Shown piece after piece: positions 54,698 through 64,000 of a DNA stretch of 64,000 nt (the stretch's first letter is position 1; every line of letters begins with the position of its first letter). The DNA is taken from NCBI GenBank assembly GCA_963556255.1, contig OY744604.1, positions 24,099,376 to 24,163,375 of the forward strand, read 5' to 3'. Source of the stretch: Allolobophora icterica. Lineage: Eukaryota; Annelida; Clitellata; Crassiclitellata; Lumbricidae. The notes under the pieces were generated by a model that saw only the letters and a list, made by a program, of their open reading frames with translations, was not told where the DNA came from and ran no database searches. The position numbers and the translations under genes were made by a program.

Positions 54698-56516
54698 ACA
54701 AGGAATTAGTTCCCGTGATTCCAATCTGGCAAGGATAAAACCATGTCTAGATGTTTGCCCAACCACAGCAGCAGATGCCTCAGTAACAAGTTTTACAGAG
54801 CGCTCAACCGATTATGTGTGGAATGGAAATTCTGGAAAATCCTTTGCAGCAAAGTTAAGTTCTGGAATAGCTTTTGATATAAGGCCAAAGTCTTGCAAAA
54901 CAACCGATGCTAACAGTCCCGCTGATTGATCCGAATTTTTTTTACGTAGTTGTAGAGGTGGAGATAATGTTTCATCTGGAGAATGGGATGTTGACATGGA
55001 GACCGTTCCATCAGCAGGTTCATTCTCAATAGTTTCATCATGATCAGAATTATTGGTTTCATTATCTGTGTTAGATCCTGACAAATTATATGCTGCCATT
55101 TTGTTTTTGGGATCATTGTTTTTTTTTTAATTTGCTTACTCTTTTACCTTCTTGTACTTTTCGTTTATACCTTTTCTTAAGTTTTTTGGAGGCAGTAATA
55201 AAGGATGTTGTTCTCAATCTCTGGCCAGACGTAATCAAGGTGCTGTGTCGCACTCCATATGGGTAATCACAGCTAATCGAATCCTGGTGATGCAAGTGAA
55301 TGCCCATCAGACAATCTGAAAATATTGGCGACATACGTTGTAAGAGTGTATGCTCCGATGTGGTTTTGCATCCGAATGAAACCCTCGTGCAAATATGGTT
55401 CTATGCACCTTTGACATACAATCTCCAGATCACGTTACCTGCTGCCGGAAGTTCTTACGGCTGTTATCGACCCGGTAATACAGCGATATGGATTTTTTGG
55501 ACATCCAGGAAGCATCCTTCTTGGAATGATAACTGACACTCGGAAGCATATCCGTGTTCTAGGACTAGGCCTAAGCAGATTGTTGCGATCGAGAGATGAA
55601 TGTCAACAGGCAAACAGAATACGTGAATTTTCTATTACAGAACTTAATTTTGCTGCAAATGATTACATCGATTTAATTGATTGGCAAAACGTAAATGTAA
55701 CAGAAGCACCGGTCATTTCCACACTTTCCAAATCTGACCTTGAAGAATTTATCGCCTGTGAGTGTGTGCCAACACTGGATTTTCCAGAATTTCAATGCCA
55801 TCACAATCGGTTGAACGCTCTGTAAAACTTGTTACTGAGGCACCTGCTGCTGTGGTTGGGCAAACATCTAGACATGGTTTTATCCTTGCCAGAATGGAAT
55901 CACGTTAACTAATTCCTTGTTTTAATACAAAGCAGAATTTCAAACGAGTTAAATCAATGGAATAAAATAAGTATAGACTCACTCTTCAGTGATTAACAAG
56001 TATAGTCTGTTTGGGTTGTTTATTGTTTTGTGGTTATTTAATATTGCTAACATACAATCATTTATTAATTTTATTTTGCATGGTCATTAAATACATCATA
56101 ATTAAATGCTTAAACACTATTTTACACTTAGCGTTTTTACATTTTTTAAGTTTATACAATTGTTACAAATTTTGACATATTTGTGGAAAATGTCAAATTT
56201 TAAAACTCGTTGGGGCACATCTTAGAAGGCAGATTTTATAAATTTTCTCTTCCATGGTCATTAAATACGTCATAATTAATGCCTAAACACCATTACAATT
56301 AGTGTGTAAAATTTGTAAAAAAATTGGAAATTTTCCTAAATTTGATATTTTTTCAAAAATTATCAAATTTTAAAACTCGTTGGGGCACATCTTCCCGAAC
56401 GAATTTAAAAAAAAATATTTTGCGTGATAACTAACTATACCAAAAGGCAACTATTCGTCACTATTACGATCATTTTCTAGAATTTTTATGTTTTTCACTC
56501 CACCCTAATACACACT
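54698..56516 (-). mobile_element. Long-TIR element, copy B (truncated by piggyBac)
   Basis: An inverted, nearly identical copy of 57307-59693: mirror positions sum to about 113,814. Its outer end (cactccaccct) is at 56516. Its other TIR is cut at 54697, where the piggyBac begins at a TTAA that corresponds to tgtTTAAatac in copy A (about 59113). The rest of that TIR was not found. Confidence 0.88.
55526..55825 (+). pseudogene. DNA transposon protein C-terminal fragment, copy B
   Basis: 99 residues (MITDTRKHIRVLGLGLSRLL...FSITELNFAANDYIDLIDWQ...), identical to the frame at 58288-57989. Bases before it add VIDPVIQRYGFFGHPGSILLG-like sequence in frame. After a frame change beyond 55800 a VERSVKLVTEAPAAVVG tail is visible. 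I recognise this as the C-terminal part of a widespread invertebrate DNA-transposon protein but cannot name the superfamily with confidence. Confidence 0.5.
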
Positions 56517-57306
56517 CCCGTCTCCTGTGCCTTCCTTACAACTTTCTCTTTATAACCATCCTACATATCGTAACTCTCCAGTAACTACCGTCATGAACCT
56601 AAGACACTAGTCGTTCTATTAGTTCAGAGGACAGAGTCTATGCGCCGCTATAGGCACTTGTCCGTTAGGACAACGCATCTTCTTCGCATCTTCTTACTAT
56701 CTTATTACCTCATCATATGCAGTCTTTGCAATCTTTGATTACTCCAAGAGACTTCTCTGTACTCAACTAGGTTTTCTGACTTCTGAATCTGACGTTTCCG
56801 TAGACAAGGACAGTTCTCGGATCCACAAGCGCGCCTTTTCCGTTGTTGTTCCTTGACTGTGGCACTCCGGCGAAAGCTCTCCTTCTGCAAAGCCTGTTGT
56901 GGCCTACAGATTCCAACTAAAAACTCATCTTTTCCTGGACTCATTTTCTGCGAGTGCAGTTTTCTTCTATTCTCGGATTCCTTTCTTGGCTTTCAATTTT
57001 GATTCAGAGCGACCCAGTGAAATTTTCGTTAACGAAAACTAAAATTAGAAGTAAAAATAAATGATTTCGTTAACGAAAACCAGAAGTAAAAGTAGGAATT
57101 ATTTCAGCTGCAAGAACGAAATTAGAAATTGAATTAGGAATTATTTGCCGAACTAAAATTAAGAACGAAATTAGAAATTATTTTCAGAACTAAAATCATT
57201 TTACTTCTTGTGACGCTTAAGTTGAGACGAAGGTAAAATTGCATGCGCTCCAAACACAATCCATTAGAAACTTCGGTTGAGATTATGACGCTGCGCATTA
57301 TATATA
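56517..57306. other. Spacer between head-to-head copies
   Basis: 790 bp. A minus frame 56944-56705 has a Cys-rich spot (RRACGSENCPCLRKR) but no known domain. 57017-57190 is an A-rich repeat with two tttcgttaacgaaa palindromes. Confidence 0.5.
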
Positions 57307-57988
57307 AGGGTGGAGTGAAAAACATAAAAATTCTAGAAAATGATCGTAATAGTGACGAATAGTTGCCTTTTGGTATAGTTAGTTATCACGCAAAATATTT
57401 TTTTTGAAATTCGTTCGGGAAGATGTGCCCCAACGAGTTTTAAAATTTGATAATTTTTGAAAAAATATCAAATTTAGGAAAATTTCAAATTTTTTTACAA
57501 ATTTTACACACTAATTGTAATGGTGTTTAGGCATTAATTATGAAGTATTTAATGACCATGGAAGAGAAAATTTATAAAATCTGCCTTCTAAGATGTGCCC
57601 CAACGAGTTTTAAAATTTGACATTTTCCACAAATATGTCAAAATTTGTAACAATTGTATAAACTTAAAAAATATAAAAACGCTAAGTGTAAAATAGTGTT
57701 TAAGCATTTAATTATGATGTATTTAATGACCATGCAAAATAAAATTAATAAATGATTGTATGTTAGCAATATTAAATAACCACAAAAACAATAAACAACC
57801 CAAACAGACTATACTTGTTAATCACTGAAGAGTGAGTCTATACTTATTTTATTCCATTGATTTAACTCGTTTGAAATTCTGCTTTGTATTAAAACAAGGA
57901 ATTAGTTAACGTGATTCCATTCTGGCAAGGATAAAACCATGTCTAGATGTTTGCCCAACCACAGCAGCAGGTGCCTCAGTAACAAGTT

Positions 57989-58288
57989 TTACAGAGCGTT
58001 CAACCGATTGTGATGGCATTGAAATTCTGGAAAATCCAGTGTTGGCACACACTCACAGGCGATAAATTCTTCAAGGTCAGATTTGGAAAGTGTGGAAATG
58101 ACCGGTGCTTCTGTTACATTTACGTTTTGCCAATCAATTAAATCGATGTAATCATTTGCAGCAAAATTAAGTTCTGTAATAGAAAATTCACGTATTCTGT
58201 TTGCCTGTTGACATTCATCTCTCGATCGCAACAATCTGCTTAGGCCTAGTCCTAGAACACGGATATGCTTCCGAGTGTCAGTTATCAT
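57989..58288 (-). pseudogene. DNA transposon protein C-terminal fragment, copy A left
   Basis: Identical in sequence to the 55526-55825 frame. It includes HIRVLGLGLSRLL, ITELNFAANDYIDLIDWQ and DFPEFQCHHN, then a decayed VERSVKLVTEA tail in another frame. It lacks the catalytic part of any transposase. Confidence 0.5.
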
Positions 58289-58479
58289 TCCAAGAAGGAT
58301 GCTTCCTGGATGTCCAAAAAATCCATATCGCTGTATTACCGGGTCAATAACAGCCGTAAGAACTTCCGGCAGCAGGTAACGTGATCTGGAGATTGTATGT
58401 CAAAGGTGCATAGAACCATATTTGCACGAGGGTTTCATTCGGATGCAAAACCACATCGGAGCATACACTCTTACAACGT

Positions 58480-59147
58480 ATGTCGCCAATATTTTCAGAT
58501 TGTCTGATGGGCATTCACTTGCATCACCAGGATTCGATTAGCTGTGATTACCCATATGGAGTGCGACACAGCACCTTGATTACGTCTGGCCAGAGATTGA
58601 GAACAACATCCTTTATTACTGCCTCCAAAAAACTTAAGAAAAGGTATAAACGAAAAGTACAAGAAGGTAAAAGAGTAAGCAAAAAAAAAAAAAACAATGA
58701 TCCCAAAAACAAAATGGCAGCATATAATTTGTCAGGATCTAACACAGATAATGAAACCAATAATTCTGATCATGATGAAACTATTGAGAATGAACCTGCT
58801 GATGGAACGGTCTCCATGTCAACATCCCATTCTCCAGATGAAACATTATCTCCACCTCTACAACTACGTAAAAAAAATTCGGATCAATCAGCGGGACTGT
58901 TAGCATCGGTTGTTTTGCAAGACTTTGGCCTTATATCAAAAGCTATTCCAGAACTTAACTTTGCTGCAAAGGATTTTCCAGAATTTCCATTCCACACATA
59001 ATCGGTTGAGCGCTCTGTAAAACTTGTTACTGAGGCATCTGCTGCTGTGGTTGGGCAAACATCTAGACATGGCTTTATCCTTGCCAGATTGGAATCACGG
59101 GAACTAATTCCTTGTTTAAATACAAAAGCAGAATTTCAAACGAGTTA
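58480..59147 (+). pseudogene. DNA transposon protein fragment, copy A right
   Basis: The 173-codon frame starts MSPIFSDCLMGIHLHHQ, has a basic stretch (KKLKKRYKRKVQEGKRVSKKKK) and an acidic Ser/Thr part, and ends IPELNFAAKDFPEFPFHT at a TAA (58999-59001). The same frame then carries on with SVERSVKLVTEASAAVVGQTSRHGF and RLESRELIPCLNTKAEF to a stop near 59147. The TAA thus splits an otherwise continuous C-terminal domain. The opposite arm carries a related C terminus. Confidence 0.5.
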
Positions 59148-59693
59148 AATCAATGGAATAAAACAAGTATTGACTCACTCTTCAGTGATTAACAAGTATA
59201 GTCTGTTGGGATTGTTTATTGTTTATTCAATATTGCTAACATACAATCATTTATTAATCTTATTTTGCATGGTCATTAAATACATCATAATTAAATGCTT
59301 AAACACAATTACACTTAGGGTTTTTAAATTTTTTTAGTTTATACAATTGTTAAAAATTTTGACAAATTTGTGGAAAATGTCAAATTTTTAAACTCGTTGG
59401 GGCACATCTTAGAAGGCAGATTTTATAAATTTTCTCTTCCATAGTCATTAAATACGTCGTAATTAAATGCATAAACACTATTACAATTAGTGTGTGACAT
59501 TATTTAAGAATTTTGAAATTTTCCTAAATTTTATATTTTTTCAAAAATTATCAAATTTTAAAACTCGTTGGGGCACATCTTCCCGAACGAATTTAAAAAA
59601 AATATTTTGCCTGATAACTAACTATACCAAAAGGCAACTATCCATCACTATTACGATCATTTTCTAGAATTTTTGTGTTTTTCACTCCACCCT

Positions 59694-60229
59694 AGTGTGT
59701 ATTGTCGGTAAAGGAATGGACCCTGTTCGAAGGAAAGGAGAGTTGCCCACCCGGCGACAAAGCGTTATAGTGTTTATATATATATAGTTAGGCCTATAGG
59801 TCCACTAAATAAATTAAGATTCTCACTTGGGTTAAGAAAGAGTATATTATCTAAAAGTAATTATACACAACAAATAATACCGTATAATTGAACAGAACCA
59901 AAACTCGAACAGAACACTTCGGCTTCATCAACAGCAGCTTCACCAAAGTGGTAGCATTTCAACCAGAAGCGTCCTTCACATCAAAAGCAACTCTGTCGGT
60001 CTTATCAGACGCGCGAAACAGAAATCAACGACGTCCAATTTAATAAGGAGTCACCTGCATAAGAAACGTAATAACGGAGCCTTGGATAGCTAACGTAAAA
60101 ATAGGGACTCGTCAAACCAAACTTCAATAATTACCAGCTCACTTACACTATAATGTTTCGAGCTTATATGGGGTTCTCTTCTCGCCAGATGGCAAAAGTT
60201 CTAACAAACCTTCTAGGAACGTCATGCAT

Positions 60230-60230
<1 letters not shown>
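59694..60230. other. No recognisable gene
   Basis: AT-rich sequence; a short TATATATA run at about 59778-59788. Nothing recognised. Confidence 0.4.
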
Positions 60231-60267
<37 letters not shown>

Positions 60268-60285
60268 TAATCTTTATTCACAAGT
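60231..60285. repeat. (CAAT)n microsatellite, SINE-tail-like
   Basis: About ten CAAT units followed by tctttattcacaagttt. It may be the inverted tail of the SINE/LINE-like repeat also seen at 47375. Confidence 0.85.
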
Positions 60286-60569
60286 TTAAAAACAGTTACC
60301 TTGCAACGAGTAAGGTATAGGGGGCCCTAAAGGGATCATAGATCCCCTAACTGGGGACTCCTTGATTGTGTAGCTAAATTATTATCTATAACGAACAGAT
60401 AAATGACAATTAACAGGCCTAACACACCTTCTAGAGTCTGCCTAATACACCTTCCAGATTATGGCCACAATTAAAACAGACTTTAAACTTTAAAGACCTT
60501 CTCAAGTGGCCAGATACAACAATATATATATAGGCCCTATATATCTTATCTTGTCTTATATGATTATTT

Positions 60570-60615
60570 ACAAAGCGCCTCTCGTAGTATTGACTATTCA
60601 GAGGCGCTCCCAGCG
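60570..60615 (-). repeat. gcgcctc hairpin of SINE-like tail
   Basis: aaagcgcctctcgtagtattgactattcagaggcgctcccag is the inverted counterpart of the hairpin at 47308-47335. Confidence 0.5.
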
Positions 60616-60649
60616 TGTCAGCCCAGAGGGGAAGAAAGCTATTATATAG

Positions 60650-60713
60650 TTGTATAAAGTGGTTAAGCACACTTTATGCAACCGTTTTCTGACCCTGGAG
60701 CGTCTCTCTGAAA

Positions 60714-60772
<59 letters not shown>

Positions 60773-61253
60773 ATAAGGTCCCCCAAATGTATCTAGTTTA
60801 ACTAGAAAGGCTCACTAGGGTATGATATAAGTATTTTAATATTTACAAGATAATGTACAATTATACCTGCTCGAAGCCAGAGCGAACAAAACCAATAGTC
60901 TTCAACAGTAGAACGACTCGGTAGAAACAAACTAACATCTGCTCTGCACCTTAACAATATGGTCGCAGGCATTAAAGAGAAAACCGAAAAGAAGTAACCC
61001 ACAAAGGGGCTTACTCTTAACTAAGCAAGTGAGACTTGGTTCCCTAACAAGCAAGTGATCTCGTCAGATCCTAATACCAAGCTCTCCGACAATCCTACGA
61101 CATCGTCTTTTATATCATTTAAAAGACCGCCAGATGGCGTTAACCTCTGTCAAAACCAGTCAAGCATAACTCAACCCGAGAATGTTCAATCTCCAGAATC
61201 CCACAGAGTACAAAGTTCTACCTTGTCCCGCCAACCTTAACTAGAGATATCTC

Positions 61254-61305
<52 letters not shown>

Positions 61306-61445
61306 GTGGCGCGGTGTATATTATATGACACTTGAATAGCGCATTAAAGGACTTGTCAACAGCGCTCTGATGAAGGCCAGGTTAGTTTCAGAGAGATGCT
61401 CCAGGGTCAGAAAACGTTTGTATAAAGTGTGCTTAACCACTTTGA
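60650..61445. repeat. Inverted repeat pair flanking AT microsatellites
   Basis: A 62-bp arm at 60655-60718 (ataaagtggttaagcacactttat...tctctctgaaacta) recurs inverted at 61382-61443. Inside, next to each arm, are AT microsatellites (60717-60768 and 61255-61301). It could be an old MITE-like element of about 800 bp. No coding. Confidence 0.75.
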
Positions 61446-62190
61446 TGATAATCATTTAGAATGTTGTATACCTGGTCACACGCACATATAATAGGCCTAT
61501 TATAAAACGCAAGAGACTGCATCCAAGCGTTTCTTTTCAATGGCCTTTGAAAGTTTCTCGAACGTAGAGGCAAAGTTCACGAGCCTCTATAGTTAAAAGG
61601 ACAGCATTACTTTAATAGATTTCCTCTCTTACTCTGTGGGCGCTTTTGATGGTGGGTATGTCCAATTATCCATGAAATAAACCACAGAATCCATGTTTCT
61701 CTTTTACCCAAATCGGGTCGACGATGAAATCGCTTTCGCAGCCGTCTGGAACCTATTGCTCACGCGATCGCTTTGGACCATTTTCCTGAAACTAGGAATT
61801 TAACGAATAGACGTAGATCCACAAACGTTTTCATTTACAGTCTCACCTATTGGAAAGTGATGCTTTAGCCGTTTTATGTGGTTCTTTCAGAGGCGCTAGT
61901 TAAATAGCCGATTGCAGATTTGTTCACATGGATAAATGTGCAAAAATAGCTGTTCATCTGATTGGCAGTTAGGCCTTACTGAGTTAACGGTGGCATTCGT
62001 TCGGTGTGTTAAACTTTGGTGAATTTTATGCTAAACGAAGGCCTATAAGTATTTACAACATCCTCGATATTCGAGGAAGTCGTAAACGTTCGAAAGCCTT
62101 GTGACGTGTTACACGTAATTTGCCAACTGGTGGACATGATCGCTCACATGTAGTGTGCAGGATATTGTACAATAAACTTCGGCTTGAGAG
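61446..62190. other. No recognisable feature
   Basis: Unique-looking sequence; no ORF over 60 codons. Confidence 0.4.
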
Positions 62191-62196
62191 GGAGAC

Positions 62197-62300
62197 GCTG
62201 TTTCTGGATGGACTGATGAGTCAGTGGGCATTGTTTACCTTACAGTAGAGATAGGGGTTCGATTCCATGAGCTCGACATTCAAAAGACTGAAATAAAGAA
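62197..62300 (+). repeat. tRNA-derived SINE head
   Basis: An A-box-like tgatgagtcagtgggc (about 62215-62230) is followed about 30 bp later by a perfect B box ggttcgattcc (62257-62267). The flanks do not fold into a clear tRNA acceptor stem, so a SINE head or tRNA pseudogene is preferred over a working tRNA. Confidence 0.45.
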
Positions 62301-64000
62301 GCAGCTCTTGTTGCCTTGGATGGGGAGTATTGTGTAACTGAAAATGGATATTTCGTGCATAGACGGAGACGTTTGCTACTTATTTAGATTTTTGTAAATT
62401 CCAGATGTTTTATAACAGCTTGAACTGATAAGTCTAGCCTCGTAATTACTTTTGGCCAAAACAGAAAACTTCTAACACCATTCACATGGCTACCTGTGGT
62501 CGAGAGGATCCATGCTAGCTCTTGAAGACTCGATCACCAGATATCTTCTTGAGACATGTGAACTAAAAATCCTTACTATTTCAAATAAATAATTAAAATG
62601 CATGTTAGCAAAATTCCGAAAAGAATGTATCCAAGCAATTTGAATCACCCATTTCATTGACGTAAAGATCTCATGTGAACAATGCAGATGAACTGTTCGG
62701 TTTCACACAGGAAAACATGGACATCTCAGTCACAAACTATGCGTTCAAATACGAGCACATAATCCCTGCATTTAAATCTTTTCATTGGTTACCCCTTCGG
62801 TAAAGAATTTTCTTATAAATTGTGTCCAACAGTGAATAAAATTAAACTCTGGCTGACCACAACATATAAAATCAGTTCTCACTGCTCAGACATATCACTT
62901 TTCAACCGGTTCATATAATTGTTCCAAAACTTAGAATTGTTCTTGGCGGACAAGCATCTTCGATTGCTGGAGTTAAAATTTGAAACTCGCTTTCTGCATC
63001 TGTTGATCCTGCTGAAAGTCTTGTGTCACTATAGTCTCAAGATTTAGCTTTGTCTAACAAAGCCTGTCTCTTTGTTTCAGCGGACTGATCTGAGTGTATT
63101 GTCCTGAATACGACTTGATTTTTGTGCGCCATCGGTTGATGCTTTGTGCATTAGACACTTGCGCTATGGATGTTGCTAGTTACAACGACAATTTCAATTG
63201 CAACTACAACTCATCTCCAACAGTGTCTAGCTGTCTTCTTTGGCTAGGACAATGACACAATGCATTAGTAACATTAAAACAATTCCTCCTTTCAGCCTTC
63301 AACGTCTAGAATAGCTTTTGTTTTGGATGACAGTGATTGTGCTATCGATGGGCATGGATTCTTGACATTACTTGATAAAGTCCGCTGTATAAGAGTGTTG
63401 TAAATTTGCGGTTATCTTTAGTCTTTCAAGTGTTAGATATTCATTTAAAATGTCGAACTGGTTGCAACTTGAAACTGTCAGTTTTGTAAGGTTCAAGCAT
63501 TCATGGTGTAGGTCTTATCCTCACAGAAGCCAGTGTGAGATTTTACTGTTGTGTATTATTTGATGCCGTTGGATTTCAGATTCGAATTCAAAAGGCGACG
63601 ACTGTTTAATTCACTAGAATCTTCTCGGAACGGATACGAGATACAGGACTGGCTACTTGTTATCACGCCTCGGGTCTGCATCATTTACTAAAAATATATG
63701 CTTACTTTGCTCAGGCCTTCATATCTTTCTGTCAGCATCTTAAGAGCGTTTACAGATGCAAGCTTGATCGTCATCGTCCTTCTGCCCTTTAATCTGCGAA
63801 ATGCCAGTTCTGTTCAGCTTATTTTCTCACATGTATACGTATGCATTGAAGTAAATAACTGCAATAAATAACGCCTATATAAAACTATTCCTAGGTAACA
63901 TGTTATAGTCGTTTCAAATACATCTTTTTATTTTCAGTATGGACAGTGAGAAAATAAAGACGAACCCACCTCGTGAAACATTACTTCTGTTTTGGAATTC
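62301..64000. other. No recognisable feature
   Basis: The last 1.7 kb shows no ORF over 60 codons, no simple repeat and no recognised transposon end. Confidence 0.4.

Larger units (their letters stand above)
57307..59693 (+). mobile_element. Long-TIR (foldback-like) DNA transposon, copy A
   Basis: A 2,387-bp element starting agggtggagtgaaaaaca and ending in its complement. The inverted repeats are about 735 bp (57307-58043 and 58960-59693). Each TIR contains two direct copies of agatgtgccccaacgagttttaaaatttga. Both arms encode the C-terminal end of the same transposon protein. The middle (58100-58950) holds one fragment per strand. The structure is consistent with an internally rearranged, non-autonomous derivative. 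The target duplication was not identified. Confidence 0.85.

Noticed and set aside
62215..62267. Functional tRNA gene
   Set aside because: A and B boxes are present but no acceptor stem or anticodon loop could be folded by eye.

Overview
This looks like nuclear DNA from a marine invertebrate, probably a deuterostome and possibly an echinoderm. That placement is inference. It rests on spliced-looking TRIM-NHL exons, many short AT-rich simple repeats, the recurrent TAGGCCTA-type motif, and a Gmr1-like retroelement (a clade best known from deuterostomes). Nearly all the recognisable content is mobile DNA, much of it nested. No bacterial gene, CRISPR array, rRNA or convincing intact tRNA was seen.

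Layout. 1-3 kb: AT/GT microsatellite, a reversed SINE-like block, a Tc1/mariner relic and a LINE relic. 3.2-10.4 kb: a decayed TRIM-NHL gene (RING, B-box, coiled coil, NHL). Its last exon is split by a 1.9 kb hAT element with a perfect 8-bp target duplication. 11.6-12.1 kb: a relic of a second Polinton. 12.4-18.5 kb: a circularly permuted Ty3/gypsy element with a single LTR-like segment. 18.5-22.9 kb: LINE endonuclease fragments, a 52-bp satellite and large ATC/GTC microsatellites. 23.7-24.2 kb: a tandemly duplicated short membrane-type ORF. 25.8-27.7 kb: a second copy of the hAT in opposite orientation, also with a perfect 8-bp target duplication.

The centrepiece (about 28.83-48.91 kb) is a nearly complete Polinton/Maverick, a virus-like self-synthesising DNA transposon. 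It has inverted repeats of about 376 bp, the left one split by an 852-bp insert. The genes, in order, are: small zinc protein, protein-primed DNA polymerase B, RVE integrase (opposite strand), DUF5679 zinc ribbon plus phospholipase A2-like protein (opposite strand), packaging ATPase, DUF8207-like protein, minor capsid protein, small basic protein, double jelly-roll major capsid protein, membrane-active-type protein, adenain-like protease, a long repetitive fibre with a C-terminal discoidin-like region, and two accessory proteins. Together these cover replication (polymerase), integration (integrase), packaging (ATPase), capsid building and maturation (capsid proteins, protease) and probably host attachment (fibre). 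Six breaks are visible: four frameshifts and two in-frame stops. This copy is therefore probably a recently inactivated resident, unless some frameshifts are consensus errors.

48.9-51.07 kb: a Gmr1-like gypsy fragment with integrase before reverse transcriptase. 51.8-54.7 kb: a 1.1 kb TIR element and a piggyBac relic. 54.7-59.7 kb: two head-to-head copies of a 2.4 kb long-TIR element, one cut by the piggyBac at a TTAA. 59.7-64 kb: mostly simple repeats, inverted repeats and a tRNA-like SINE head. Nothing was recognised in the last 1.7 kb.
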